Positions 10,823 through 20,568 of a stretch of 64,000 nt of DNA are shown one piece after another; the first letter of the stretch is position 1; each line of letters starts with the position of its first letter. This DNA comes from Sphingomonas sp. (lineage in GTDB: Bacteria > Pseudomonadota > Alphaproteobacteria > Sphingomonadales > Sphingomonadaceae). Location: NCBI GenBank assembly GCA_017304655.1, contig JAFKLY010000006.1, forward strand, positions 372,001 to 436,000, read 5' to 3'. Under the pieces are notes generated by a model. It saw only the letters and a program-made list of their open reading frames with translations, made no database searches and had not been told where the DNA came from. Made by a program: the position numbers and the translations under genes.

Positions 10823-12229
10823 TTGTCCCGTTCTGTCCTGCCTGCCTTGCTGGCTCTGCCTGCCCTGACACTCGCCGTGCCCGCCCAGGCCCAGGAAGCG
10901 GGGGATGTCGCGGCGATGCGTGCCGAGATTGCGCGCCTGCGCGCTCAGCTCGAACAACTTGAGAGCCGTCTGAGCACCGTCGAGGCGAACGGGAAGGTGA
11001 CGACGACGGGGGCTGCACCGGCGAGCGGATCTCAGGCAAGCGCGGCGCCGGTGCCAGTGTCCGTCAGTCCGCCGGCAATGGCGACCAGCACCGCGCCGGC
11101 AAAGGCCGAGACGCAAGTGGCCTGGAAGGGCGCGCCGCAATGGACTGGTCCCGGCGGGGTCTCCTTCAAGCCGCGTGGGCGGATCCAGTTCGACGGGAGC
11201 GTGGTCTCCCGCCCGCAGGGGATCAGCGAGCCGACACTGGGCTGGTCCAATGGCGTGCGCCGGGCGTTTTTGGGCGTTGATGGCAAGTTCGGTGCCGGGC
11301 TGGGGTATCGCTTCGAGGTGGATTTTGCCGGCAGCACGCCCCAGTTCACCGATGTATGGATCACCTACAAGAAGGGGCCGCTGACCTTCACGCTAGGTCA
11401 TGACCGGCTGACGACGCTGGAAGATCTGACCAGCGACCTCGATACCAGTTTTCTGGAAAGGGCTGCCTTTGTCGGCGCTTTCGGCTTCGAGCGGCGGCTG
11501 GGCCTTTCGGTCAAATACAGCAAGGGTGACCTCCTTGCGAGCGCGGGCATCTATACGGACGATCTGGCGACGCTCGGCTCAGGCGTGCCCGACGACAGCT
11601 ACGCACTCGACACGCGTTTCGTCTATCATCCCAAGATCGGCGGTGTGCAGTGGCATCTTGGCGCGTCGGCCCATCATCGCGAGCTAAATGCGCTGGCGAC
11701 CGCACTTCGCTACCGGGGGCGCCCTGGTTCGCGCACGACCAGTGCCCGTTTCGTCGATACCGGGCTGTTCAGCGCGAATGCGGAAACCGGCTATGGCGTC
11801 GAGTTCGCGGCCGTTCGCGGGCCGCTCCATGTCGCGAGCGAGGCCTTCTGGCAGAACGTCACGCGCCCCGGCCTGCCAGACCCGACCTTCTTCGGCAGCT
11901 ATGCCGAGATCGGCTACGTGCTGGGCGGCGCGCGCGGCTATGAGGATGGCAGCTTCGGCAAGATCATTCCGCGCAATGGGATCGACAAGGGCGGCCTTGG
12001 CGCGCTGCAGGCCAATCTGCGCTATGACTGGCTCGATCTGAACGACCGCGGTGTGCGCGGCGGCACGCAGCGCACGCTCGGCCTCTCCATGGTCTGGGTG
12101 CCCATGGAGCACGTCAAGTTCATGGCGGACTATCTGCGCGTGACGGTTGCGAACACGCCGATCCTCGCCGGATCAAGCTCCGACTATGACGTCGATGTCA
12201 TCGGCCTGCGCGCGCAATATGATTTCTAA
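10823..12229 (+). CDS. Phosphate-selective porin O/P family protein
   Basis: An outer-membrane beta-barrel of 468 residues: signal peptide (cleavage near AQAQ), an N-terminal coiled coil (MRAEIARLRAQLEQLESRLSTVE) that likely trimerises, an Ala/Pro linker, then a barrel starting WTGPGGVSFKPRGRIQFDG and ending AQYDF. This is the OprP/OprO layout, for uptake of phosphate or polyphosphate at low concentration. TTG 10823 is the start, with GGAG about nine bases upstream. The Pho box upstream and the pst/pho genes downstream on the other strand support the role. Confidence 0.85.
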   Translation: MSRSVLPALLALPALTLAVPAQAQEAGDVAAMRAEIARLRAQLEQLESRLSTVEANGKVTTTGAAPASGSQASAAPVPVSVSPPAMATSTAPAKAETQVAWKGAPQWTGPGGVSFKPRGRIQFDGSVVSRPQGISEPTLGWSNGVRRAFLGVDGKFGAGLGYRFEVDFAGSTPQFTDVWITYKKGPLTFTLGHDRLTTLEDLTSDLDTSFLERAAFVGAFGFERRLGLSVKYSKGDLLASAGIYTDDLATLGSGVPDDSYALDTRFVYHPKIGGVQWHLGASAHHRELNALATALRYRGRPGSRTTSARFVDTGLFSANAETGYGVEFAAVRGPLHVASEAFWQNVTRPGLPDPTFFGSYAEIGYVLGGARGYEDGSFGKIIPRNGIDKGGLGALQANLRYDWLDLNDRGVRGGTQRTLGLSMVWVPMEHVKFMADYLRVTVANTPILAGSSSDYDVDVIGLRAQYDF

Positions 12230-12278
12230 GGCACGGGTCTGATGCGATAATGCATCGCGGCCCGACGCGCTTGTCCGG

Positions 12279-12974
12279 TCAGGCGGCGTCGGCGTCCAGT
12301 GAATAGCCGGCCGAGCGCACAGTGCGAATGATGTCGGGCAGGCCGCCCGCATTGATCGCCTTGCGCAGGCGGCGGATGTGGACGTCCACCGTGCGCAGCT
12401 CGATCTCGCTGTCCTGACCCCAGACGCTGTCCAGCAGCCGCTCGCGCGAGAACACCCAGCCGGGATGCTCCAGCAAATGGCGCAGCAGACGGAACTCGGT
12501 GGGGCCGAGTGGGATCAGGGTGCCCGAGCGGCGCACCTTGTGCGCGACCGTGTCCATCTCCAGATCGCCGAAGGTCAGCACTTCGCCGGCCAGCGCCGGT
12601 CGCACGCGGCGTAGCACGGCATTGACGCGGGCGATCAGTTCGCGCGGTGAGAAGGGCTTGGTCACATAATCGTCGGCGCCGGTCTCCAGCCCGCGCACGC
12701 GATCTTCCTCCTCGCCACGCGCGGTGAGCATGATGATCGGCACGTTCGCCGTCTCGCTCATCCGGCGCAGGCGGCGACAGACCTCGATGCCCGAGAGATT
12801 TTCGACCATCCAGTCGAGCAGCACGATGTCCGGCGTGCGCTCCTGCGCCAGGATCAGCGCTTCCTCGCCATCAGGCGTCTGCACGACATCGAAGTCCTCG
12901 CGCTGGAAATGCCAGGTGAGTAGCTCGGCGAGGGCGGCATCGTCCTCGACCAGCAGCATCTTGACGCGCGCCAT
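12279..12974 (-). CDS. phoB: Phosphate regulon response regulator
   Basis: A 231-residue OmpR-type response regulator. The receiver domain has the acidic pocket E10-D11-D12 and phospho-acceptor Asp54 (VLLDWM). The C-terminal winged helix includes EFRLLRHLLEHPGWVFSRERLLDSVWG and VDVHIRRLRKAI. It binds the Pho boxes seen before pstS and the porin. It is the last gene of the reverse-strand operon, four bases after phoU, and far from its sensor phoR at the other end. Confidence 0.94.
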   Translation of the reverse strand: MARVKMLLVEDDAALAELLTWHFQREDFDVVQTPDGEEALILAQERTPDIVLLDWMVENLSGIEVCRRLRRMSETANVPIIMLTARGEEEDRVRGLETGADDYVTKPFSPRELIARVNAVLRRVRPALAGEVLTFGDLEMDTVAHKVRRSGTLIPLGPTEFRLLRHLLEHPGWVFSRERLLDSVWGQDSEIELRTVDVHIRRLRKAINAGGLPDIIRTVRSAGYSLDADAA

Positions 12975-12977
12975 GGC

Positions 12978-13673
12978 TCAGCGCTCCACCGGATCGATGA
13001 TGGTGGCCTTCTCGCGCTCCGGCGGCTTGGTGCCGGTCACCGCATAATGGACCATTTCCGCGATGTTGGTGGCATGGTCGCCGATGCGCTCGAGATTCTT
13101 GGCGATGAAGAGCACGTGCGCGCTCTCCGAGATCATCTTCTGGTTCTCCATCATGAAAGTGACCAGCGTGCGGAAGATCGAATTGTAGAAATCGTCGACT
13201 GCCCGGTCCCGCTCGATGACGGCAAGGGCCAGCTTGGGATCGCGCGCGGCGAACGCATCGAGCGCCGACTTGACCATCTCGCGGGCGATCTGTGCCATGG
13301 CCGGCAGCAGCGAAATGGGCTCCAGCCGGGTGGTGGCGGTAACCGTCTCGACGCGCTTGGCGATGTTTTTGGCATAATCGGCCATGCGCTCGACGACGCC
13401 GGCGATCTTGAGCACGGCGATGATCTCGCGCAGGTCGTCCGCCAACGGCGCGCGCAGGGCGATGGTCTGCACCACCAGCCGCTCGATATGCGCGTCCAGC
13501 TCGTCGATCCGTGCGTCGCCGGCCACGACCGTCTTGGCCAGCTCGACATTGCGCGTGGTGAGCGCCTTCATGGCATTGTCGATCGCGTCCTCGGTGAGGC
13601 CGCCCATTTCCGCGATCAGCGCGCGCAGCGCGTTGATGTCGTCGTCAAATGCCTTGACCGTATGTTCCGTCAT
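12978..13673 (-). CDS. phoU: Phosphate signalling protein PhoU
   Basis: A 231-residue all-helical protein with two PhoU repeats (ALIAEMGGLTEDAIDNAMKAL and LPAMAQIAREMVKSALDAF) and metal-binding E/D-rich motifs (ERMADYAKNIAKR, ERIGDHATNIAE). It keeps PhoR inactive when PstSCAB reports enough phosphate and restrains uptake. It sits 32 bases after pstB and just before phoB. Confidence 0.94.
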   Translation of the reverse strand: MTEHTVKAFDDDINALRALIAEMGGLTEDAIDNAMKALTTRNVELAKTVVAGDARIDELDAHIERLVVQTIALRAPLADDLREIIAVLKIAGVVERMADYAKNIAKRVETVTATTRLEPISLLPAMAQIAREMVKSALDAFAARDPKLALAVIERDRAVDDFYNSIFRTLVTFMMENQKMISESAHVLFIAKNLERIGDHATNIAEMVHYAVTGTKPPEREKATIIDPVER

Positions 13674-13705
13674 GACGTGCTTCCTGTCCGTCTATGTCGC
13701 CGGGA

Positions 13706-14479
13706 TCAGCCGTAGCGCCCGGTGATATAGTCCTTGGTCCGCTCCTCGCGGGGGTTGGTGAAGATCTCGGTGGTTGGGCCATGCTCGACAAGATGGCCGA
13801 GATGGAAGAAGGCTGTGCGCTGTGAGACGCGGGCTGCCTGCTGCATGTTGTGCGTGACGATCACGATCGCATAGTTGCCGCGCAGATCCAGGATCAGCTC
13901 CTCGATCTTGGCGGTCGCGATGGGATCGAGCGCGGAGCAGGGCTCGTCCATCAAAATGACTTCCGGCTCCACGGCGATGGCGCGGCCGATGCACAGGCGC
14001 TGCTGCTGGCCGCCCGAGAGCGCGGTGCCGCTGTCGTTGAGACGGTCCTTCACTTCATCCCAGAGGCCCGCGCGGCGCAGCGACTTCTCGACGATCTGGT
14101 CGAGGTCCGCCTTGCTGCCAGCCAGCCCATGAATGCGCGGGCCATAAGCGACATTCTCGTAGATCGACTTGGGGAACGGATTGGGCTTCTGGAACACCAT
14201 GCCGACGCGGGCGCGCAGTTGCACCACGTCCATGCCGGAGGCGTAGATGTCCTCCCCGTCGAGCGTGATGGTGCCTTCCACACGGGCACTCGCCACCGTG
14301 TCGTTCATGCGGTTGAGTGTGCGCAGGAAGGTCGACTTGCCGCAGCCAGAGGGGCCGATGAACGCCGTCACATTGTCCAGATCGACGTCGATCGAGACGT
14401 TCTGGATCGCCTGCTTTTCGCCATAGAAGACGTTGACGTGGCGCGCCGACATCTTGGGAGTGGAGAGTTGGTCAGCCAT
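13706..14479 (-). CDS. pstB: Phosphate ABC transporter ATP-binding protein
   Basis: The ATPase of the high-affinity phosphate importer. Walker A is GPSGCGKST, the Q-loop follows in [13 protein letters not shown], the signature is [10 protein letters not shown] and Walker B is [14 protein letters not shown]. The length of 257 residues is normal. It starts nine bases after pstA. Confidence 0.96.
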   Translation of the reverse strand: MADQLSTPKMSARHVNVFYGEKQAIQNVSIDVDLDNVTAFIGPSGCGKSTFLRTLNRMNDTVASARVEGTITLDGEDIYASGMDVVQLRARVGMVFQKPNPFPKSIYENVAYGPRIHGLAGSKADLDQIVEKSLRRAGLWDEVKDRLNDSGTALSGGQQQRLCIGRAIAVEPEVILMDEPCSALDPIATAKIEELILDLRGNYAIVIVTHNMQQAARVSQRTAFFHLGHLVEHGPTTEIFTNPREERTKDYITGRYG

Positions 14480-14488
14480 GGGTCGTCG

Positions 14489-15790
14489 TCACCATTTCTT
14501 CTCGAACTTGTTGCGCAGGTAGATGGCGATGCTGTTCATCGTCAGCAGGAAGGCGAGCAGCACGATGATCGCAGCCGATGTCTTCTCTATGAAGCCCTTG
14601 CCGACCTCGTCCGACCAGAGGAAGATCTGGACGGGCAGCACGGTCGCCGGATCGGTGAAGCCGCCGGGCGGTGAGGCGACGAAGGCGCGCATGCCGATCA
14701 TCAGCAGCGGTGCCGTCTCGCCCAGCGCGCGGGCCATGCCGATGATGGTGCCGGTGAGGATGCCGGGCAGCGCCAGCGGCAGCACGTGGTGGAACACGAC
14801 CTGCACCGGCGAGGCACCGATGCCCAGGGCTGCGTCGCGGATAGACGGCGGCACGGCCTTGATGGCGTTGCGCCCGGCGATAACGATGACCGGCATGGTC
14901 ATCAGCGCCAGCGTCATGCCGCCCACCAGCGGCGCCGAGCGCGGCAGGTGCAGGACATTGAGGAAGATCGCGAGGCCGAGCAGGCCGAAGATGATCGAGG
15001 GCACCGCCGCCAGATTGTTGATCGACACCTCGATGAGGTCGGTCCAGCGGTTCCGGGGTGCATATTCCTCCAGATAGAGCGCCGAAAACACGCCAATCGG
15101 GAAGCTGAGCAGCAGGGTGATGCCCATGGTGAGCAGCGATCCCTTGAGCGCCCCCCATATGCCGACGCGTGTCGGATCGGTCCCGTCGCTACCGCTCAGG
15201 AAGCCGGCATTGAAGCGGGTGGAAAGCGCACCGGCGGCTTTCAGCCTGGCGACGGCGGCTTCATCGGCGGCGTCACCTTCGCTCTTGGCGGCCAGATCGA
15301 TGCCTTCGGACGCGGGGACAAGGATGGTCTCCTTGCGCGAAAGCATAGTCGGGTCGGCCTTGATCGCCGCGCCCAGCGCGGCGACTGCACCGGTGGAGAC
15401 ATAGTCCGCGCCCTGCGCGCCGAAGGCCGCCTTCGCCGCGAAATCGACGACGGCCGGCAGATTGGCATTGGCCAGCACCTGATCCGGATTGGCTGACAGC
15501 GTGGCCGGATCGAGCAGGATCGGCGCGCGGGCGAAATCGACCGGCAGCGCGATCTGCGTTTGGGTAAAGCCGCGTAGGCCGCTCGCCATCATGGAGACGA
15601 TCAGGAACAGTAGGAAGCCGCCCGAGATCAGGATGGCGCCCAGCCCGAGCAGACGAAACCGGCGCTCCGAGGCGTAGCGGCGCTCGATGCGGCGGCGCAT
15701 GGCATCGCTGCGCCAGTCCGTCGGCGCGCGGGTGGCCGGTGCGGCTGACGGGGAGGGGGCGGTCACGCTCATTGCTGCCTCGCCGCTCAT
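14489..15790 (-). CDS. pstA: Phosphate ABC transporter permease PstA
   Basis: An inner-membrane permease of 433 residues, about 130 longer than the E. coli protein. The extra part is an N-terminal region with one helix and a periplasmic domain of the DUF3333 type common in alphaproteobacteria. The permease core carries GVFSALYLEEYAPRNRWTDLIEVSINNLAAVPSI and the EAA loop region ALGIGASPVQVVFHHVLPLALPGILTG. It overlaps pstC by four bases, so the two are translationally coupled. Confidence 0.93.
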   Translation of the reverse strand: MSGEAAMSVTAPSPSAAPATRAPTDWRSDAMRRRIERRYASERRFRLLGLGAILISGGFLLFLIVSMMASGLRGFTQTQIALPVDFARAPILLDPATLSANPDQVLANANLPAVVDFAAKAAFGAQGADYVSTGAVAALGAAIKADPTMLSRKETILVPASEGIDLAAKSEGDAADEAAVARLKAAGALSTRFNAGFLSGSDGTDPTRVGIWGALKGSLLTMGITLLLSFPIGVFSALYLEEYAPRNRWTDLIEVSINNLAAVPSIIFGLLGLAIFLNVLHLPRSAPLVGGMTLALMTMPVIVIAGRNAIKAVPPSIRDAALGIGASPVQVVFHHVLPLALPGILTGTIIGMARALGETAPLLMIGMRAFVASPPGGFTDPATVLPVQIFLWSDEVGKGFIEKTSAAIIVLLAFLLTMNSIAIYLRNKFEKKW

Positions 15791-17169
15791 TCGTAAGCCT
15801 CCCGATATTTCTTCACGACGCGCAGGGCGACGATGTTGAGGAGCAGCGTCACCACGAACAGCACGAGGCCGAGGGCGAAAGCCGCCAGCGTCTTGGCGCT
15901 GTCGAATTCCTGATCGCCGGTGAGGAGCTGGACCATCTGGGTGGTGACCGTGGTCACGCTGGCGAAGGGGTTGAGCGTCAGGTTGGCGGCAAGGCCCGCG
16001 GCCATCACCACGATCATGGTCTCACCGATCGCGCGGCTGACCGCGAGCAGCACGCCGCCGACCACGCCGGGCAGAGCGGCGGGAATGAGCACGCGGCGGA
16101 TCGTTTCGCTGTTGGTGGCGCCCATCGCCAGGCTGCCGTCACGCATGGACTGCGGCACGGCGGCCAGGCTGTCATCGGCCATGGAGGAGACGAACGGGAT
16201 GATCATGACGCCCATGACGAGGCCGGCGGCGAGCGCACTTTCCGAGGAGGCACCGGGGATGCCGAGCGTCGCGGCGAGCGCGCGCAGGGCCGGCGCGACG
16301 GTCAGCGCGGCGAAATAGCCATAGACCACGGTCGGCACGCCAGCGAGCACCTCCAGCATCGGCTTCATCCACTTGCGCGTGGTGGGCGCGGCATATTGGG
16401 TGAGGTAGACCGCGCTCATGAGGCCCAGCGGGATGGCGACGATCATGGCGATGATCGCGCCGATAAAGATGGTGCCCCAGAAGAGCGGGACGGCACCGAA
16501 CGCATCCTTGTTGCCATAGCCCATCGCTGCGGATTGCGGGCTCCACTTGAGGCCGAAGAGGAAATCGAGCGGATTGACCATGGAGAAGAAGCGCAGGCTC
16601 TCGAACAGCAGCGATGCGACGATGCCGGCGGTGGTGATGATCGCGATCAGCGAGGCGAGCAGCAGCGTCCACATGACGATGCGCTCGACCCGGTTGCGGG
16701 CGCGAAAGGCTGGGCTCACGCGCGAGAAGGCATAGGCGCCGCACGCGAAGGCGAGGATCGTGGCCAGCACGGCACCGATCGCGGAATAGCGGGCCGTTGC
16801 CTCGCGGAACGGCTCGACCAGCGGCATGGACTGCGGATTGAACGCGGCGGTCTGCGCGCCGGTGGCAATCGCGCGCGCTTCGGCCAGAATGGCGCCGCGC
16901 GAGAAATCATCGGCGGGCAGGGCCTGTGCGGCCGGGCTGCTCAAGGCCGCATCGATCACCAGGCCGGGCATCACATTGGCCCAGACGGCGAGGAAGATGA
17001 GCGCAGGCAGCGCCGTCCACAGCGCGACATACCAGCCATGCTGGGTCGGCAGGCTGTTGGTCGCCAGTCGACCGACCTCGGCCTGCAGCCGGGCCGCGCG
17101 GGCTCTGGCGACGATCCAGCCGATCGCTGCCAGCGCGAGAATGATCAGGACGATCATCACGCCAGTCAT
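15787..17169 (-). CDS. pstC: Phosphate ABC transporter permease PstC
   Basis: The partner permease, 460 residues, again with a long N-terminal extension containing extra helices before the standard six-helix core. The core shows LMSAVYLTQYAAPTTRKWMKPMLEVLAGVPTVVYGYFA and AMGATNSETIRRVLIPAALPGVVGG. It lies between pstS (94-base gap) and pstA (four-base overlap). Confidence 0.93.
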   Translation of the reverse strand: MTGVMIVLIILALAAIGWIVARARAARLQAEVGRLATNSLPTQHGWYVALWTALPALIFLAVWANVMPGLVIDAALSSPAAQALPADDFSRGAILAEARAIATGAQTAAFNPQSMPLVEPFREATARYSAIGAVLATILAFACGAYAFSRVSPAFRARNRVERIVMWTLLLASLIAIITTAGIVASLLFESLRFFSMVNPLDFLFGLKWSPQSAAMGYGNKDAFGAVPLFWGTIFIGAIIAMIVAIPLGLMSAVYLTQYAAPTTRKWMKPMLEVLAGVPTVVYGYFAALTVAPALRALAATLGIPGASSESALAAGLVMGVMIIPFVSSMADDSLAAVPQSMRDGSLAMGATNSETIRRVLIPAALPGVVGGVLLAVSRAIGETMIVVMAAGLAANLTLNPFASVTTVTTQMVQLLTGDQEFDSAKTLAAFALGLVLFVVTLLLNIVALRVVKKYREAYE

Positions 17170-17263
17170 GACTTGCTACCCCCTTGCGGCATTGCGTGCG
17201 GCATCTTGATGGTGGTGGTTCCGAAGCGGCGGACAGGGCGCCCGCCGCTTCGATCCTGATTGA

Positions 17264-18307
17264 TCACTTGAGGTCGGCGCCCGACATGACGGTCAGGTTG
17301 GCGACGACATCGGCATTGGCCTTGCGCACATCCTCGGGCGCCGCGACCATGCCGCGCTTGGTCATCGGGCCGTCCGGGTTCCAGTTCTTGGCGAAGGCTT
17401 CCAGATAGGCCTTGAGGCCGGGAACGGCGGCGACATGCGCCTTCTTCACATAGAGATAGAGCGGACGGGCGCCGGGATAGGAGCCATTGGCCACCGTGTC
17501 ATACTTCGCTTCGACGCCGTTCAGCGACACGTCCTTGAGCGCGTTGCGATTAGCATCGAGGAAGGAGAAGCCGAACACGCCGACAGCGTCCGGGTTGGCG
17601 ATGAGCTTCTGCACGATCAGATTGTCGTTCTCGCCGGCGTCGACATAGGCGCCGTCCTCGCGGATCTGGGTGCAGAGCTGCTTGTGCTTCGCCTCATCGG
17701 TATCCTTCAGGGCCTTCATTGCCGGATCGCTCTCGCAGCCCTTGGTCAGGACCAGCTCGGCGAGCGAATCGCGCGTGCCGGATGTCGAGGGCGGGCCGAA
17801 GACGGAAATGGCGATGGCAGGCAGCGAGGGGTCGATGTCCTTCCAGGTCTTGGCCTTGTTTGGCCCCTTGCCATAAGGATTGGCCGCGAGCGCCTCATAG
17901 ACCTGCTTGGTGGTGAGCTTCAGGCCCGGACCCTTGGTCGATTCGGCAAAGGCAAGGCCGTCGAGGCCGATCTGCACTTCGACGATCTCCTTGACGCCAT
18001 TGGCCTGGCACTGCTCGAACTCGCTCTTCTTGATGCGGCGCGAGGCATTCTCGATGTCCGGATGCTGGCTGCCGATGCCGGCGCAGAACAGCTTCATGCC
18101 CGCGCCGGTGCCGGTCGATTCGATGATCGGCGCCTTCATGCCCGGGTTGGCCTGGGTGAACAGGCCGACCGCTTCCTGCGCGAAGGGATAGACAGTCGAC
18201 GAGCCGACCGCGCGAATCTGGTCGCGGGCGGCGCCGGCACCGCCACCGGACTGGCTCTGACAACCGGCGAGCGCCAGCAAGGATGCCGCGACGAGGGCAT
18301 AACGCAT
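17264..18307 (-). CDS. pstS: Phosphate-binding lipoprotein PstS
   Basis: The phosphate-binding component of the transporter. From ATG 18307 (AGGAG nine bases upstream) the signal peptide ends in LLALAGC, so it should be lipid-anchored. Phosphate-binding blocks are AVGSSTVYPFAQ, ESTGTGAGMKLFC and PSTSGTRDSLAEL. The reading frame is open further upstream (to 18592) but crosses the Pho box and gives an arginine-rich non-protein-like leader, so I reject it. A tandem Pho box lies 66-94 bases before the start. Confidence 0.94.
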   Translation of the reverse strand: MRYALVAASLLALAGCQSQSGGGAGAARDQIRAVGSSTVYPFAQEAVGLFTQANPGMKAPIIESTGTGAGMKLFCAGIGSQHPDIENASRRIKKSEFEQCQANGVKEIVEVQIGLDGLAFAESTKGPGLKLTTKQVYEALAANPYGKGPNKAKTWKDIDPSLPAIAISVFGPPSTSGTRDSLAELVLTKGCESDPAMKALKDTDEAKHKQLCTQIREDGAYVDAGENDNLIVQKLIANPDAVGVFGFSFLDANRNALKDVSLNGVEAKYDTVANGSYPGARPLYLYVKKAHVAAVPGLKAYLEAFAKNWNPDGPMTKRGMVAAPEDVRKANADVVANLTVMSGADLK

Positions 18308-18372
18308 TGGGAATCTCCTGAGGCGATGAACTGTGGCCCCGGCTCGCCTTGGACCGGGATCATCGCGCCAAT

Positions 18373-18401
18373 GTGACGTTTTTGTTTCGCTTTTGTGACA
18401 C
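18373..18401 (-). promoter_or_regulatory. Three-unit Pho box before pstS
   Basis: Read on the minus strand: GTGTCAC, AAAA, GCGAAAC, AAAA, ACGTCAC, three 7-mers at 11-base spacing. It is in the phoR-pstS gap and should drive pstSCAB-phoU-phoB. The design matches the box before the porin gene. Confidence 0.8.
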
Positions 18402-18425
18402 CAGCCTCTGCGCCGCAAAATCCGC

Positions 18426-19676
18426 TTAGCTCGCGGCAGGCCCATCCTCGCCAGCGGGCGCGCTAAACAGCGGCAATTCCACGCGAACCGTGGTGCCCAC
18501 GCCCACCGTGCTGTCCAGATGCAGAATACCGCCGTGGCGCTGAACGATGTGCTTAACGATAGCGAGACCGAGCCCTGTGCCGCCCATCGCACGGCTCCGG
18601 CTCGAGTCGACTCGGTAGAAGCGCTCGGTGAGGCGCGGCAGATGCTCGGGCGTGATGCCGTCGCCCTGGTCCGTCACGGAGACTTCCGCCATGCCCTGGT
18701 TCAACTTGTATGCCCGTACGGTCACTGGCGTGTTGGGGGCGCCATATTTCAGCGCGTTACTGATGAGATTGTGAAGCAGCTGGCTCAGCTGCGCGCGATC
18801 GCCACGCACAGGTGGCATGTCCACTTCCATCTCGACAACAACATCCTGCCCGCGCTTGTTCTGCCCCTGTCGGAACACCGCAACCACTTCCTCGATCAGC
18901 GGGGGCAACGCGACCGGCTGGTTGGGCGGCCGATATTTTTCCGCCTCGATGCGGGAGAGCGACATGAGATCGTCCACCAGCCGCTGCATTCTGCGCGCCT
19001 CGCCATCCATGATGGTGAGGAATCGCTCGCGCGTCGCCTGATCCGCGCCGGCCACGGGATCGCGCAGCGTCTCGATGAAGCCCAGAATGCCGGCCAGCGG
19101 TGTGCGCAATTCGTGGCTGGCATTGGCAACGAAATCGACCCGCATGCGCTCTGTTGCCTGTCGACCGCTCTGGTCGAACAGCAGCACGAGCAGCCGTCCT
19201 TCCTGGATGGGCTGAACATCCAGCTCCCAGCTCTGCTCGGCGGTCCCCAGACCGGCAATCTCGATCCGCGCCGGTGCGGTAGCGACATTTGCGCCCGCCA
19301 GAAGATCAATCGCGGCAGGATGGCGCAGGGCCAGGCGCACGTCCTGCCCGGCGATATGGCGGCCCAGCAGAGCCAGCGCGGGTCCGTTGCAGCGCTCGAT
19401 GCGACCGCGATGCACCACAAAGCAGGGATTGGGAAGCGCCTGAAGGACTGTGTCGATTTCTTCGAGGCTGGGGCCACGCGTTGTCGGTTCGGGCCGTCGG
19501 GCGAGCGCTGTCGCCGCGCCACGCTCTTGCGCATCAAACAGCAGTGCGACGCCGAACAGGCTCGCGATGCCGCAGGCAAAGGCCGCCTCCCAGCTCCCCG
19601 AGAGCGCGAAGACGATGATCGTCGCGGCAACCCCGGAAAGGAACAGGATGAAGATCGAGCGATCGACGCGGGCCAT
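18426..19676 (-). CDS. phoR: Phosphate regulon sensor kinase
   Basis: A membrane histidine kinase of 416 residues: two N-terminal helices, a PAS-like domain (residues about 70-170), HisKA with His188 in FVANASHELRTPLAG, N-box HNLISNALKYG (302-312), G1 DQGDGI (337-341) and G2 GGTGLGLAIVKHIV. It phosphorylates PhoB when phosphate is scarce. It lies upstream of pstS rather than next to phoB, separated from pstS by the Pho box, so it may be on its own transcript that reads into the pst operon. Confidence 0.92.
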   Translation of the reverse strand: MARVDRSIFILFLSGVAATIIVFALSGSWEAAFACGIASLFGVALLFDAQERGAATALARRPEPTTRGPSLEEIDTVLQALPNPCFVVHRGRIERCNGPALALLGRHIAGQDVRLALRHPAAIDLLAGANVATAPARIEIAGLGTAEQSWELDVQPIQEGRLLVLLFDQSGRQATERMRVDFVANASHELRTPLAGILGFIETLRDPVAGADQATRERFLTIMDGEARRMQRLVDDLMSLSRIEAEKYRPPNQPVALPPLIEEVVAVFRQGQNKRGQDVVVEMEVDMPPVRGDRAQLSQLLHNLISNALKYGAPNTPVTVRAYKLNQGMAEVSVTDQGDGITPEHLPRLTERFYRVDSSRSRAMGGTGLGLAIVKHIVQRHGGILHLDSTVGVGTTVRVELPLFSAPAGEDGPAAS

Positions 19677-19788
19677 AGCGGCGCCCTAGATTATTTTCAG
19701 GCGGACTGCGATGCTGAATAAGGCGTCATATCATGTACGAAGCAGCGACCTGTGGGGCGGTTCACTGATGGCGCGAGACTCATCCATC

Positions 19789-20472
19789 CTATTTGGTGCC
19801 CCGCACTGGCCACTTCTCCAGGAGCGGTAACAAGTCGCCATAATGATCGAGGATCGCGTCGGCGCCCAGTTCGTCTGCTGCGTCGACGAAGCCGAAGCGG
19901 ACGGCGATGCTGGCGATGCCGGCGCCGCGGGCTGCATCGATATCGTGGGATGTATCCCCCAGGAACACGCTGCGTCCGCCGCCCGCCCGCGCAACCATGG
20001 CGGCAACGGGCGCGGGATCGGGCTTGAGGACACCCGCGCCGAGCGTGTCTCCGCACACGATGGCATCGAACCGGTCGTGCAGGCCCAGTTCCTCAAGCAG
20101 CGGCAGCGTGAAGCGCTCGCTCTTGTTGGTGCACAGGCCGACGCGGACGCCCCGTTCGCGCAGCGCATCGAGCGCATCGACCGCGCCGGAATAAGGCCGG
20201 GTGTGGACGCTCAGATGCCGGTCATAATAATCCGCGAAGGCCGGGCGCAGCGCGTCCAGCCGCGCTTCCGAATAATCGCCCGAGGCGCGCAGCGCCCGCT
20301 CCAGCATGATCCGCGTGCCCTTGCCGACGAAGCGCTTCACTTCCTCCACGTCATGCGTAGGCAGGCCGATGGAGGCGAGCGCATGATTGGTGGCGGCGGC
20401 GAGATCGGCACTGGAATCCACCAGCGTGCCATCAAGATCGAAGCCGACGAGATCGAATGAAATTTTGGTCAT
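19789..20472 (-). CDS. gph: Phosphoglycolate phosphatase
   Basis: A HAD-superfamily phosphatase of 227 residues. Motif I is DLDGTLVDSSAD, motif II LCTNKS, motif III lysine in LKPDPAP and motif IV GDTSHDIDAARGAG. The small helical cap after motif I fits the Gph group, which removes 2-phosphoglycolate. Other small phosphate esters are possible substrates. It is divergent from glmU. Confidence 0.85.
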   Translation of the reverse strand: MTKISFDLVGFDLDGTLVDSSADLAAATNHALASIGLPTHDVEEVKRFVGKGTRIMLERALRASGDYSEARLDALRPAFADYYDRHLSVHTRPYSGAVDALDALRERGVRVGLCTNKSERFTLPLLEELGLHDRFDAIVCGDTLGAGVLKPDPAPVAAMVARAGGGRSVFLGDTSHDIDAARGAGIASIAVRFGFVDAADELGADAILDHYGDLLPLLEKWPVRGTK

Positions 20473-20568
20473 GGGGCCACGCCATGCCCGCTGCGCAGTG
20501 GCGCGATCAAGTCAAACATGGCAAGGGCGGACCTTCTGTTTCGCGATCATCCCGAGGGTGCCGTTTCC

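Noticed and set aside
18308..18592. Possible N-terminal extension of PstS
   Set aside because: It would cover the Pho box, begin inside phoR and hide the lipobox. The start at 18307 has a good ribosome site.
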